Shown here: piece after piece, positions 27,292 to 39,187 of the stretch
How the letters are laid out: each line of letters starts with the position of its first letter
How positions within the stretch are numbered: position 1 is the first letter of the stretch
NCBI RefSeq assembly: GCF_030345795.1
Contig: NZ_JAUALB010000001.1
Span: 1,545,001 to 1,609,000, forward strand
DNA length: 64,000 nucleotides
Direction: 5' to 3'
Origin: Micromonospora sp. WMMA1363
GTDB taxonomy: Bacteria; Actinomycetota; Actinomycetes; Mycobacteriales; Micromonosporaceae
The notes under the pieces: generated by a model
What the model was told of the DNA's origin: nothing
The model's input: the letters and a program-made list of their open reading frames with translations, nothing else
Databases searched by the model: none
Position numbers and translations under genes: made by a program

Positions 27292-28476
27292 ATGAACCTG
27301 GACCTCGACGACGAGGTCCGCGCGTTCCGGGCGGAGGTCCGGTCGTGGCTGACCGCGAACGTGCCCACCGGGCCGCTGCCGCCCATGGACACGGCCGACG
27401 GCGACGCGGCCCACCGGGCGTGGGAACGGCACCTCGCCCAGGCCCGGCTGTCGGTGGTGTCGTGGCCCACACGCTACGGCGGCCGGGCCGTCCCACCGCT
27501 GTACTGGCTGATCTTCGAGGAGGAGTACCACGCCGCGCGCGCCCCGGCCCGGATCAACCAGAACGGTCTCTTCCTGCTCGCGCCCACCCTGTTCACCCAC
27601 GGCACCGCCGAGCAGCGCGGCCGCCTGCTGCCCCGGATGGCCCGTGCCGACGACGTGTGGGCTCAGGCCTGGTCGGAGCCGGACGCCGGCAGCGACCTGG
27701 CCGGGATCCGATCCCGTGCGGCACGCGCCGACGGCGGATGGCTGTTGTCGGGGCAGAAGACCTGGAGCACCCGCGCTACCCATGCGGATCGCGCGTTCGG
27801 GCTCTTCCGCACCGGCGCGGACCGCCACCGGGGCCTGACGTACCTGATGTTCGATCTGCGCGCCGAGGGCGTCACGGTCCGCCCGATCCGCCAGCTCGGC
27901 GGTGCGGCCGGCTTCGCCGAGATCTTCCTCGACGGGGTGTTCGTGCCCGACGCCGACGTGCTCGGCGAGGTGAACCAGGGCTGGGCCGTCGCGATGAGCA
28001 CCGCCGGCCACGAGCGTGGGCTGTCGCTGCGCAGCCCGGGACGGTTCACCGCCGCGGCCCGGCGACTCGTGCGGCTGTGGCGCCAGACCGGTCACCCGGC
28101 CGACCCGACCCTACGCGACCGCGTCGTCGACGCCTGGGTCGCCGCCCAGGCGTACCGGATGCACGGCTACGGCACCGTCAGCCAGCCCGCGGGCGACCGG
28201 GCGACCGGCCCGACCACGTTCCCGAGCGGCTCCGCCGCCAGCATGACGAAGGTCTTCTGGTCGGACCTGGACGTCGCGCTGCACGAGGTGGCGCTCGACC
28301 TGCTCGGGCCGCACGCCGAGACCGGCGGCGTACGAACGGACACCGGCGGCGGGGCGGACGCCTGGCTGGACGGCTACCTGTTCTCCCTGGCGGGTCCGAT
28401 CTACGCCGGCACCAACGAGATCCAGCGCACCGTGATCGCCGAACGGGTACTCGGCCTGCCCCGGGATCCCCGATGA
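27292..28476 (+). CDS. fadE31: Acyl-CoA dehydrogenase FadE31-like
   Basis: 394 residues from the ATG at 27292 (MNLDLDDEVRAFRAEV); a GTG at 27274 overlapping the previous stop is an alternative. Landmarks: WSEPDAGSDLAGIRSRA, SGQKTWSTRATHADRAFG, FAEIFLDGVFVPDADVLG, and IYAGTNEIQRTVIAERVLG. In M. tuberculosis fadE31-fadE32-fadE33 follow fadD3 and encode acyl-CoA dehydrogenase subunits of HIP degradation; the same order is seen here after one extra crotonase gene. Expected to pair with FadE32 or FadE33 as a heteromeric enzyme. The stop overlaps the next start (ATGA). Confidence 0.88.
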   Translation: MNLDLDDEVRAFRAEVRSWLTANVPTGPLPPMDTADGDAAHRAWERHLAQARLSVVSWPTRYGGRAVPPLYWLIFEEEYHAARAPARINQNGLFLLAPTLFTHGTAEQRGRLLPRMARADDVWAQAWSEPDAGSDLAGIRSRAARADGGWLLSGQKTWSTRATHADRAFGLFRTGADRHRGLTYLMFDLRAEGVTVRPIRQLGGAAGFAEIFLDGVFVPDADVLGEVNQGWAVAMSTAGHERGLSLRSPGRFTAAARRLVRLWRQTGHPADPTLRDRVVDAWVAAQAYRMHGYGTVSQPAGDRATGPTTFPSGSAASMTKVFWSDLDVALHEVALDLLGPHAETGGVRTDTGGGADAWLDGYLFSLAGPIYAGTNEIQRTVIAERVLGLPRDPR

Positions 28477-29480
28477 GACTTGCGCTCTCCGCGGAGCAGG
28501 AACAGCTCGCCGCCGTCCTGCACGCGATGCTGGCCGAGGCGGACATTCCCGCCGTCGCCCGGCGGTGGGCCACCGACGACCACGCTCCCGGGCGGACGGT
28601 CTGGCGCCGCCTGGCGGACCTGGGAGTGACCGGTCTCGCGGTGCCGGCCCGGTGGGGCGGCCTGGCCGCGCACCCGGCGGACGTCGTCGTCGCGTGCGAG
28701 GAACTCGGACACCACGCCCTACCCGGTCCGGTCGCCGAGTCCGTCGCCGCCGTGCCCGTGCTGCTCACGACACTCGGCGACGAGGCGCTGTGCGAGTCCT
28801 GGCTGCCACGCCTCGCCGCCGGCGAGGTGGTCGGCACGCTCGCCGTGGCACCCCACCTGCCGTACGCCACGGACGCCGACGTCGCCACCCTGGTGCTCCG
28901 CGCCGACGCGCGGACGCTGCGCCTCGGGGTGCCCGGAGTACGGCTCCGCTCGGTGGACGACACTCGGCGGTTGGTCGAGGTGGCCGACGGCGCGCTGCTC
29001 GCAGCCGGCCCGGCCGTCACGCAAGCCGTCGCCCGCGCGCTCGACGCCGGCGCGTTGGCCTGCGCGGCGCAGCTTCTCGGCGCGGGCCACGCGCTGCTCG
29101 AGACGACCACCCGGTACGCCGGCGAACGTACCCAGTTCGGCCGGCCGATCGGGCAGTTCCAGGCGGTCAAGCACATGCTCGCCGACGTGGCCGTCGGACT
29201 CCAGTTCGCCCGGCCACTGCTGTACGCCGCGGCGGTGGCCGTCGCCGACGACACCCCCACCGCCGTCCGGGACGTCTCCGCCGCGAGGGTGGCGTGCGCG
29301 GACGCCGCCCTCCGCGCCGCCCGTACCGCCCTCCAGGTGCACGGGGCGTTCGGGTACGCCCGGGAGTCCGGTCTCGATTCCTGGCTGACCAGGATCTGGG
29401 CCCTGGCCCGCTCGTGGGGCACCCAGTCCTGGCACCGTGGTCGGATCATGGCCGCGCTGACCGCCGATGACCTGGCATGA
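28473..29480 (+). CDS. fadE32: Acyl-CoA dehydrogenase FadE32-like
   Basis: 335 residues from the ATG of an ATGA overlap. It is shorter than a canonical ACAD, as is usual for the non-catalytic-type subunits of the actinobacterial steroid enzymes. Landmarks: VTGLAVPARWGGLAAHP, LETTTRYAGERTQFGRPIGQ (FAD-contact Arg and Gly present), and VHGAFGYARESGLDSWLTR near the end. It is colinear in position with Rv3563. Likely to form a heterotetramer with a neighbour in the fadE31-33 set. Confidence 0.87.
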   Translation: MRLALSAEQEQLAAVLHAMLAEADIPAVARRWATDDHAPGRTVWRRLADLGVTGLAVPARWGGLAAHPADVVVACEELGHHALPGPVAESVAAVPVLLTTLGDEALCESWLPRLAAGEVVGTLAVAPHLPYATDADVATLVLRADARTLRLGVPGVRLRSVDDTRRLVEVADGALLAAGPAVTQAVARALDAGALACAAQLLGAGHALLETTTRYAGERTQFGRPIGQFQAVKHMLADVAVGLQFARPLLYAAAVAVADDTPTAVRDVSAARVACADAALRAARTALQVHGAFGYARESGLDSWLTRIWALARSWGTQSWHRGRIMAALTADDLA

Positions 29481-30655
29481 CGGCGGAGCAGGAGGCCCTG
29501 CGGATGGCCGTACGCGGGGTGCTGGCCCGACACGCGTCCGGCCGGTCCGTCGCGGAGACGACCGAATCGACGGCCGGGGATGACACCGAGTTGTGGCGGG
29601 TGCTGTGCGGCCAGATCGGTGTGGCGGGTCTGGCGGTACCCGAACGCTTCGGCGGGCTCGGTGCCGGCCTGGTGGAGACCCACGTCGTGTTGGACGAACT
29701 GGGTCGTACCCTCACCCCCTCGCCGATGCTCGGCTGCGCGGTTCTCGCCGGCCAGGCGTTGCTGCGCACCGGTGACGAGTCCGCCTGCCGGCGGATCCTG
29801 CCCGATCTCGTCACCGGGCGGCGGCTGGCGGCCCTCGCGTGGACCGACCACCACGGTGACTGGGACCCGCACCGACCGGCGTACTCGGTCACCGAGGGCG
29901 GCCGCCTCACCGGGGAGGCACACCACGTGCTCGATGCGCACCTGGCAGACGTGCTGGTGGTCGCCGCCGGCACGCCGGCGGGGACCCGGCTGTTCGAGGT
30001 GGACCCCCGCGGCGCCGGCGTGCGTCGGCACCTGGTCACCACAATGGACCTCACCCGGCGACTGGCGGTGGTCACGCTCGACGGGGCACCGGGACACCGG
30101 TTGGGCGACACGAACCCGCTGGAGTGGGTCCGTGACGTCGCCTGCGTCGCCCTCAGTGCCGAGCAGGTCGGTGCCGCCGCTCGGGCCCTGGAGCTGACCG
30201 TGGCCCACGCCCTGACCCGGGTGCAGTTCGGCCGGCCCATCGGCGGGTTCCAGGCGCTCGCGCACCGGCTGGCCGACCTGCGGGTGGTGGTGGACAGCGC
30301 CCGGTCGCTGTCGTACGCCGCGGCGTCGAGCCTCGACGCCGACGCGCCCGACGCCGACCTGCTCGCGGCCGGAGCCGCGGTCTACTGCGCCGAGGCGCTG
30401 GAGCAGGCAGCCGCCGAGATGATCCAGCTCCACGGGGGGATCGGCATCACCTGGGAGCACGACGCCCACCGCTACTTCAAGCGGGCGCACGGAGCGGCCC
30501 ACCTGTTCGGTCACGCGCGGGCGCACGTCGCCCGCCTCGCGGAGACGGTCGTCGGGGGCGGCGATCAGATCCAGTCGGTGTGCCGGGGCCACGCGAGCAG
30601 GGTGTCCACCACCTCCGGCGGCGCGTGTGACGAGACCGGCGCGGCATCGGTGTAG
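29477..30655 (+). CDS. fadE33: Acyl-CoA dehydrogenase FadE33-like
   Basis: 392 residues, starting in an ATGA overlap with fadE32. Landmarks: LAVPERFGGLGAGLVETHVV, ELTVAHALTRVQFGRPIGGF, and IQLHGGIGITWEHDAHRYFK near residue 320. The last 30 or so residues (after HVARLAETVV) have no counterpart in the family and run 91 bp into the oppositely oriented hsaB gene. The extra tail may be translated but nonfunctional, or a nearby frame error may have removed the true stop. Last gene of the fadD3 operon. Confidence 0.87.
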   Translation: MTAEQEALRMAVRGVLARHASGRSVAETTESTAGDDTELWRVLCGQIGVAGLAVPERFGGLGAGLVETHVVLDELGRTLTPSPMLGCAVLAGQALLRTGDESACRRILPDLVTGRRLAALAWTDHHGDWDPHRPAYSVTEGGRLTGEAHHVLDAHLADVLVVAAGTPAGTRLFEVDPRGAGVRRHLVTTMDLTRRLAVVTLDGAPGHRLGDTNPLEWVRDVACVALSAEQVGAAARALELTVAHALTRVQFGRPIGGFQALAHRLADLRVVVDSARSLSYAAASSLDADAPDADLLAAGAAVYCAEALEQAAAEMIQLHGGIGITWEHDAHRYFKRAHGAAHLFGHARAHVARLAETVVGGGDQIQSVCRGHASRVSTTSGGACDETGAASV

Positions 30656-31104
30656 CGTCCGGTGTAGAACAGCAGCGGTCGGGCGTCGCGGACGATGGCG
30701 AGGTCGGTCACCCGCCCGATCACGATGTCGTGGTCCCCGCCCGACCACACGGACTCGATGCGACAGTCGACCCAGGCGAGCACGGCGTCGATGATCGGCG
30801 CGCCGCCGGGCGACCGCACCCAGGAGACACCGGCGAACTTGTCCGCGCCGCTGACTCCGAAGACCCGCGACACGTCGCGTTGGTCCTCGGCGAGGATGTT
30901 GACGCAGAAGTGGCCGGCCCGGGCGATCCGACGCCAGGTGGCCGATCCCCTGCCCGGGCAGAACAGCACCAGCGGCGGATCCAGGGACAGGGCGGCGAAC
31001 GACTGACAGGCGAAGCCCACCGGCGTCTCGCCGTCGACGCTGGTCACCACGGTCACCCCGGTACAGAAGTGACCGAGTACCCGGCGGAACCGCAGCTGGT
31101 CCAC
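30565..31104 (-). CDS. hsaB: Flavin reductase HsaB
   Basis: 179 residues from the GTG at 31104, seven bases after the hsaC stop. Flavin-reductase-like domain: FCTGVTVVTSVDGETPVGFA, QSFAALSLDPPLVLFC, and the C-terminal GRYTDA. HsaB supplies reduced flavin to the oxygenase HsaA, which hydroxylates 3-HSA to 3,4-DHSA. It is the last gene of the hsaADCB operon, in the M. tuberculosis order. Its final 91 bp overlap the 3' end of fadE33 on the other strand, so the two transcripts would be complementary there. Confidence 0.92.
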   Translation of the reverse strand: MDQLRFRRVLGHFCTGVTVVTSVDGETPVGFACQSFAALSLDPPLVLFCPGRGSATWRRIARAGHFCVNILAEDQRDVSRVFGVSGADKFAGVSWVRSPGGAPIIDAVLAWVDCRIESVWSGGDHDIVIGRVTDLAIVRDARPLLFYTGRYTDAAPVSSHAPPEVVDTLLAWPRHTDWI

Positions 31105-31111
31105 GGCAGTC

Positions 31112-34075
<2,964 letters not shown>

Positions 34076-34138
34076 CCGTCCTCCCCTTACCCTGCGGTGG
34101 CGCCTGGACCTGGTTGGCGTCTCCGCCGGGAACTATAC

Positions 34139-34152
34139 TAGAACATGTTCTA
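34139..34152. promoter_or_regulatory. KstR operator between hsaA and kshA
   Basis: TAGAACATGTTCTA is a fully palindromic, exact KstR site. It is 64 bp from hsaA and 84 bp from kshA and would control ring-degradation genes in both directions. Confidence 0.93.
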
Positions 34153-34235
34153 CTTGAGCCACCTGCATCGACGATTCGACGATTCCGCCAGGACGCGACC
34201 TGCCACCGATCAGCGGGCGGAGCGGGAGGGACCAC

Positions 34236-35378
34236 ATGAGCGACCGGGACGGCGTGCGTACCATCGATGCCGGCAGACCGCCGGCCAGGTTCGCCCGCGG
34301 CTGGCACTGCCTCGGCCTCGCCGAGGGTTTCCGGAACGGCGGGCCGCACGCGATCGAGGCGTTCGGCACCAAGCTGGTGGTCTTCGCCGACTCCGCCGGC
34401 CGCCTACAGGTGCTCGACGCCTACTGCCGGCACATGGGCGGAGACCTCAGCATGGGCACGATCAAGGGAGATGCGATCGCGTGCCCGTTCCACGACTGGC
34501 GGTGGGCTGGCGACGGCCGGTGCGCCCTGGTCCCCTACGCCCACCGGGTGCCCCCACGCGCCCGCACTCGGGCATGGACCAGCCGGGAACAGAACGGGCA
34601 GCTGTTCGTCTGGCACGACCCACAGGGAGCCCCACCCCCGGCGGAGGCCGTCATCCCCCGCGTCGATGGCGCCTACTCCGACGACTGGAGCAACTGGTCA
34701 TGGAGCTCGGTGCGCATCGACGGTGCGAACTGCCGGGAGGTCATGGACAACGTGGTGGACATGGCCCACTTCTTCTACATCCACTTCGCCTTTCCCACCC
34801 GTTTCCGCAATGTCTTCGAGGGCCAGACCGCCGCGCAGTACCTGGAGACCAGGGGTCGCCCCGACGTGGTCACCGGCTCCACCTACGGTGACGCCGACGT
34901 CACGTTGCGCTCGGAGGCCGCGTACCACGGACCCGCGTACATGATCGACTACCTGTGGCACGACTACCACGGCACGACGGTCGAGTCAGTATTGATCAAC
35001 TGCCACTACCCGGTCACGCCCACCTCCTTCGTCCTCCAGTGGGGGGTGATCGTCAAGCGGTTGCCCGGCCTGTCGACCGAGCAGGCCGACCGAGCCGCGG
35101 CCAAGATGGCCCGCAGCATCGGCGTGGGGTTCCTGCAGGACGTCGAGATCTGGAAGCACAAGAGTCGCATCGACAATCCGCTGTTGTGTGCCGAGGACGG
35201 ACCGGTCTACCAGTTGCGGCGGTGGTACGACCAGTTCTACGTGGACGCCCAGGACGTCACCGAAGACATGGTGGCGCGCTACGAGTTCGAGGTGGACACC
35301 ACCCGCGCGGTGGCCGTCTGGGAGGCCGAGGTCGCGCGGAACCTGGCCGCCCGGCAGACCGGAGCCGAGCCGTCGTGA
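34236..35378 (+). CDS. kshA: 3-ketosteroid 9-alpha-hydroxylase oxygenase KshA
   Basis: 380 residues. Rieske [2Fe-2S] ligands are Cys64-x-His66 and Cys83-x2-His86 (YCRHMGGDL, ACPFHDW). The mononuclear iron site is DNVVDMAHFFYIHF (His178, His183). These are offset by three from mycobacterial KshA. It hydroxylates C9 of androstadienedione-type steroids, which with KstD opens ring B. The start has GGGAGGG upstream. It forms an operon with the small CxxC protein gene and kshB by successive 4-bp overlaps, whereas in M. tuberculosis kshA and kshB are unlinked. Confidence 0.95.
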   Translation: MSDRDGVRTIDAGRPPARFARGWHCLGLAEGFRNGGPHAIEAFGTKLVVFADSAGRLQVLDAYCRHMGGDLSMGTIKGDAIACPFHDWRWAGDGRCALVPYAHRVPPRARTRAWTSREQNGQLFVWHDPQGAPPPAEAVIPRVDGAYSDDWSNWSWSSVRIDGANCREVMDNVVDMAHFFYIHFAFPTRFRNVFEGQTAAQYLETRGRPDVVTGSTYGDADVTLRSEAAYHGPAYMIDYLWHDYHGTTVESVLINCHYPVTPTSFVLQWGVIVKRLPGLSTEQADRAAAKMARSIGVGFLQDVEIWKHKSRIDNPLLCAEDGPVYQLRRWYDQFYVDAQDVTEDMVARYEFEVDTTRAVAVWEAEVARNLAARQTGAEPS

Positions 35379-35647
35379 CCCGACCGGGAACCCCAGCCGA
35401 CCGACGCGCGCAGCTGACGGCCGGACTCACCGCCCTCGCCTGCGAGGGCTGCGGCGCACAGGTGCTCGTCGGCAAGAGCAGCCCGCCGCAGACCAGCGTG
35501 CAGTGGACCATCCAGGCCGCCCTGGACTGCGCTGCCCGGACGCCGCCGGAGCACCGGCCGACGCTGACCCACACCTGCGTCGCCCTGCGGGACACCATCG
35601 AGCGGGCGGTACGCGACGGTCGGCTCCGGATATCGGCTCCCGCATGA
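35375..35647 (+). CDS. Small CxxC protein between kshA and kshB, unknown function
   Basis: 90 residues from a GTG in a GTGA overlap with the kshA stop; its own stop overlaps the kshB start (ATGA), so all three are translationally coupled. It has one CxxC pair (LACEGCGAQV), a further Cys (DCAARTPP), and ends in an amphipathic helix (DTIERAVRDGRLRI). There is no signal peptide or membrane segment. I do not recognise the family with certainty. The coupling suggests it helps the Rieske system, for example in iron-sulfur handling or in subunit assembly; that is inference. Confidence 0.75.
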   Translation: MTRPGTPADRRAQLTAGLTALACEGCGAQVLVGKSSPPQTSVQWTIQAALDCAARTPPEHRPTLTHTCVALRDTIERAVRDGRLRISAPA

Positions 35648-36663
35648 CCGGCCGGGACGCATACCACCGGATCAGGGTCAGCGCCGTCGTCGAGGAGACC
35701 GCCGACGCCCGCTCGCTGGTGCTGGCGGTGCCCGACGACCTGGCCGGCCGCTTCGCCTACCGGCCGGGGCAGTTCCTGACCGTACGCGTCCCACGCGGCG
35801 GTGGGGGTACGCTCGCCCGCTGCTACTCGCTGTCCAGCGCCCCCGAGTTGGGCGAGCCACACACGATCACGGTGAAGCGGGTGCCGGGTGGACACGCCTC
35901 GAACTGGCTGTGCGACCAGGTCACCGCGGGCACCCACCTCCAGGTGTCGCCGCCGGCTGGCCGCTTCGTCCCGGACTCGCTCGACGCCGACCTGCTGCTG
36001 CTCGCCGGCGGTAGCGGCATCACACCGATGGCGTCCATCCTCAAGTCGATCCTCGCCCGCGGCCGGGGACGGGTCGCCCTCGTCTACGCCAACCGCGACG
36101 AGGACAGCGTCATCTTCGCCGCCGCGCTGCGGGACCTCGAGACCCGTCACCCGGACCGGCTGTGGGTACGACACTGGTTCGACGCGGAGCGGGGTCCGCC
36201 GACCGCCGACGCGCTGGCCACACTCACCCGTCCGTACGCCGACCGGGACACGTTCGTCTGCGGACCCGAACCGTACCTGGTGGTGGCGCGGGACGCCCTC
36301 ACCGGCCTGGGCGTGGCCGCCGAACGCATCCACGTGGAACGGTTCGAGGCGATGTCCGACGACGAGCCGCCCGCCGCCGCACCCGCCGCCGGCGCGACGG
36401 TCCAGGTGACGCTGGACGGCCGGACCCTGCGGCTTCCCTGGCCGGCGGGGACTCGCCTGCTCGACCTGCTCATCGACACCGGCCTCAACCCGCCGTACTC
36501 CTGCCGGCAGGGGATCTGCGGAGCCTGCGCGTGCCGGTTGGTCGACGGTGACGTCGTGCTCCTGCACAACGAGGTGCTCGAGGAACAGGACTTCGCCGAG
36601 GGCTACACCCTGGCCTGCCAGGCACTGCCGCTCACCGCCACGGTCGTCGTCGACTACTCGTGA
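35644..36663 (+). CDS. kshB: KshA reductase KshB
   Basis: 339 residues. FAD-binding domain (RPGQFLTVRVP, RCYSLSSAPE), NAD-binding domain (LLLAGGSGITPMASIL, VCGPEPYL), and a C-terminal plant-type [2Fe-2S] ferredoxin with Cys287, Cys292, Cys295 and Cys325 (SCRQGICGACACRL ... LACQ). It passes electrons from NADH to KshA. Starts in an ATGA overlap with the small CxxC gene. Confidence 0.95.
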   Translation: MTGRDAYHRIRVSAVVEETADARSLVLAVPDDLAGRFAYRPGQFLTVRVPRGGGGTLARCYSLSSAPELGEPHTITVKRVPGGHASNWLCDQVTAGTHLQVSPPAGRFVPDSLDADLLLLAGGSGITPMASILKSILARGRGRVALVYANRDEDSVIFAAALRDLETRHPDRLWVRHWFDAERGPPTADALATLTRPYADRDTFVCGPEPYLVVARDALTGLGVAAERIHVERFEAMSDDEPPAAAPAAGATVQVTLDGRTLRLPWPAGTRLLDLLIDTGLNPPYSCRQGICGACACRLVDGDVVLLHNEVLEEQDFAEGYTLACQALPLTATVVVDYS

Positions 36664-36733
36664 CGGCCGGTCCCGGTGTCGGCCGGCGACACGCCGCAGG
36701 ACTCCGACGGGTAGCGACCCAGGACCCCGCCGG

Positions 36734-36747
36734 TATAACCTGTTCTC
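36734..36747. promoter_or_regulatory. KstR-type operator upstream of chsH3
   Basis: TATAACCTGTTCTC matches TnnAACnnGTTnnA except the last base. It lies 28 bp upstream of the chsH3 ATG. Confidence 0.75.
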
Positions 36748-36775
36748 GTTTCCGACCGGTCGAGAGGGGACCCCG

Positions 36776-37609
36776 ATGCCGATCGACCCGACCATGGCCA
36801 TCGGCGCCGAACTACCCACCCGGGACCTCGTCTGGGACACCACCGATGTCCTGCTGTACCACCTCGCGATCGGCGCGGGCCCCGCGGACTTGCACTACGT
36901 GTACGAACGCGACCTGCGGGTGCTACCCACCTTCGCGGTGGTGACCGGCACGCTGCGCAACACCGCACCTCCCGTGCTCACGATGCCCGGGATCGACGCG
37001 GATCTCGCCCAGGCGCTGCACGGCCGCCAGGAACTCGTCGTGCACCGGCCCCTACCGCCCAGCGGACGGGCACCCGCCCGGTCCCAGATCGTCGAGGTGC
37101 AGGACAAGGGAACGGCCGCCGTCGTCGTGACCGAGACCCGCACCACCTATTTCACCAGTCGGTCCAGCGTGTTCCTCCGCGGCGAGGGCGGGTTCGGCGG
37201 CGCCCGTGGCGCGTCGACGCGGGTTCCCCCACCGGACCGCGCCCCTGACGCGGTCATCCACACTCCCACGTCGCGGCGGCAGGCACTGTGGTATCGGCTG
37301 TGCGGTGACCGCAACCCGCTGCACGTGGATCCGGCGTTCGCGGCGACAGCCGGGTTCCCCCGCCCGATCCTGCACGGCCTGTGCACGTACGGCATGGTGG
37401 GCAAGGCGGCCGTCGACGCCGTGTTGGACGGGAACCCGTCTCGGTTGGCCGGCTACGACGCTCGGTTCGCCGGCGTGGTCTACCCCGGTGAGACGCTGCT
37501 CACCCGGCTGTGGCGGGAGGACGGGCGACTCGTGCTGGCCACCTCGGTGGTGGAACGCGACAACGCCCCGGCGCTGTCCGACGCGGTGATCACGCTCCGG
37601 GACGGGTGA
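36776..37609 (+). CDS. chsH3: Steroid enoyl-CoA hydratase ChsH3 (MaoC, Hsd4B-like)
   Basis: 277 residues from the ATG at 36776. Double hot-dog MaoC enzyme; the hydratase-2 motif is YRLCGDRNPLHVDPAFA (Asp and His), followed by GFPRPILHGLCTYG. It begins PIDPTMAIGAELP, like Rv3538 of M. tuberculosis. ChsH3 hydrates a C24-type steroid enoyl-CoA in the first side-chain beta-oxidation rounds. It has its own operator-like site and stands alone, convergent with ltp2 (22 bp gap). Confidence 0.9.
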   Translation: MPIDPTMAIGAELPTRDLVWDTTDVLLYHLAIGAGPADLHYVYERDLRVLPTFAVVTGTLRNTAPPVLTMPGIDADLAQALHGRQELVVHRPLPPSGRAPARSQIVEVQDKGTAAVVVTETRTTYFTSRSSVFLRGEGGFGGARGASTRVPPPDRAPDAVIHTPTSRRQALWYRLCGDRNPLHVDPAFAATAGFPRPILHGLCTYGMVGKAAVDAVLDGNPSRLAGYDARFAGVVYPGETLLTRLWREDGRLVLATSVVERDNAPALSDAVITLRDG

Positions 37610-37631
37610 CACGTCGCGGCGGAGCACCCGA

Positions 37632-38801
37632 TCAGTCCCCGCGCGTCAGCAACAGGCCGCTGGTCGGCACGCCGGTGCCCGCGGTCACCAGTACCGGACC
37701 GGTCCCGCTGACCTGGTTGACCGCACTGCCCCGGAGCTGCCGGACCGCCTCCGCGATGCCGTTCATCCCGTGGATGTACGCCTCACCGAGTTGCCCGCCG
37801 TGCGGGTTGACCGGGAGTCGACCGCCCAGCTCGATCGTCCCGTCGGCGATGAAGTGCCGTGCCTCGCCCCGCGGACAGAAACCCAACTCCTCCAGCTGCA
37901 TCAGCACGTACGGGGTGAAGTGGTCGTACAGCACGGCGACCCGCACGTCGTCGGGGACGAGACCCGACTGCCGCCAGAGCTGCTGCCCGACCACACCCAG
38001 CTCCGGCAGCCCGGTCAGGTCGTCCCGGTAGTAGCTGGTCATCACGTACTGGTCCGCCCCGCTGCCCTGGGCGGCGGCGGTGATCACGGCCGGGGTCGCC
38101 GGAAGGTCGGCGGCGCGTTCGACACTGGTCACCACCAGGGCGACCGCGCCGTCGCTCTCCTGGCAGCAGTCCAGCAGCCGGAGCGGCTCGGCGATCCACC
38201 GGGACGCCTGGTGGTCGGCGAGTGTGATCGGTCGTTGGTAGAACCATGCCCGCGGGTTCGTCGCGGCATGTCGGCGAGCCGCCACCGCCACCCGGCCGAA
38301 GTCCTCACCCGTGGCCCCGAAGACGTGTTGGTAGCGCCGGGCGACCATGGCCACGGTCGCGGCCGGGGTGCTTAGTCCCATCGGGTAGTGCCAGCCGTTG
38401 TCGACACCGGAGGAGGTCGGCGCGGTCGCAGCGGCCCGGGACACTCGGCCGAAGCGGCGACCGGACCGTTCGTTGAGCGCGCGGTAACACACCACGACCT
38501 CCGCCACCTTGGCGCCGACCGCCATCGCCGCCTGCTGCACCGTGCCGCAGGCCGCGCCGCCGCCATACCCGACCTGACTGAAGAAGCGCAACTCCCCGGC
38601 GCCGATCTCGCGGGCGAGGGCGACCTCGGCGGTGCTGTCCATGGTGAAGGTCACCAAGCCGTCGACGTCGGCCGCCGACAGCCCGGCGTCGGCGAGGGCG
38701 GCGCGCACGGCCTCCACGGCCAACCGGACCTCGCTGCGGCCGGACTCCTTGGAGAACTCCGTCGCTCCGACACCGACGATCGCGGCTGCTCCCGAGATCA
38801 C
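37632..38801 (-). CDS. ltp2: Steroid retro-aldolase Ltp2
   Basis: 389 residues from the GTG at 38801, in a GTGA overlap with the chsH1 stop. Thiolase-like fold: AAIVGVGATEFSKESGRSEV, QVGYGGGAACGTVQQAAMAV, VLYDHFTPYVLMQLEELGF, and VNPHGGQLGEAYIHGMNGI. It is colinear with M. tuberculosis Ltp2 (Rv3540c), which with the DUF35 part of ChsH2 cleaves 17-hydroxy-3-oxo-4-pregnene-20-carboxyl-CoA to androstenedione and propionyl-CoA. Last gene of the fadE34-fadE28-fadE29-chsH2-chsH1-ltp2 operon. Confidence 0.93.
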   Translation of the reverse strand: MISGAAAIVGVGATEFSKESGRSEVRLAVEAVRAALADAGLSAADVDGLVTFTMDSTAEVALAREIGAGELRFFSQVGYGGGAACGTVQQAAMAVGAKVAEVVVCYRALNERSGRRFGRVSRAAATAPTSSGVDNGWHYPMGLSTPAATVAMVARRYQHVFGATGEDFGRVAVAARRHAATNPRAWFYQRPITLADHQASRWIAEPLRLLDCCQESDGAVALVVTSVERAADLPATPAVITAAAQGSGADQYVMTSYYRDDLTGLPELGVVGQQLWRQSGLVPDDVRVAVLYDHFTPYVLMQLEELGFCPRGEARHFIADGTIELGGRLPVNPHGGQLGEAYIHGMNGIAEAVRQLRGSAVNQVSGTGPVLVTAGTGVPTSGLLLTRGD

Positions 38802-39187
38802 TGGACCCCCCCGACCCGAACCCGACCCGTCACGTGGTCGCCCCGGCCGACCCGTCCGACCACCGCCACCACACACCCACCGGACCACACTTCGGCGACC
38901 TGCCCGGTCAGGACGAGAGTGTCGTACACGTAGCACGGCGCGCCGAGCCGCACGGAGATATCCCGCACCACCGCCGCCGGCCCCGCCCAGTCGGTCACGT
39001 ACCGCTGCACCAGCCCGGTCGTGGTCAGGATGTTGACGAAGATGTCCTTCGAGCCCCGCCGGGCAGCCTGGTCCCGGTCGTGGTGCACATCCTGGAAGTC
39101 GCGGGTGGCGACGGCGGTGCTGACCACGAAGGTAGGGGTGGCCAGGATCCGCAGTTCGGGCAGCACGACGCCCACCTCCGTGTTCAT
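38798..39187 (-). CDS. chsH1: MaoC hydratase subunit ChsH1
   Basis: 129 residues from the ATG of an ATGA overlap with chsH2. Single hot-dog domain with the catalytic motif FQDVHHDRDQAA and FVNILTTTGLVQRYVTDW. ChsH1 and the N-terminal domain of ChsH2 form the heteromeric hydratase acting on 3-oxo-4,17-pregnadiene-20-carboxyl-CoA; in the known structure ChsH1 supplies the active-site Asp and His, which fits what is seen here. Confidence 0.92.
   Translation of the reverse strand: MNTEVGVVLPELRILATPTFVVSTAVATRDFQDVHHDRDQAARRGSKDIFVNILTTTGLVQRYVTDWAGPAAVVRDISVRLGAPCYVYDTLVLTGQVAEVWSGGCVVAVVGRVGRGDHVTGRVRVGGVQ

Noticed and set aside
28178..30748. 856-codon minus-strand open frame
   Set aside because: It runs antisense through fadE31-33 and has no domain; it is an artefact of high third-position GC.
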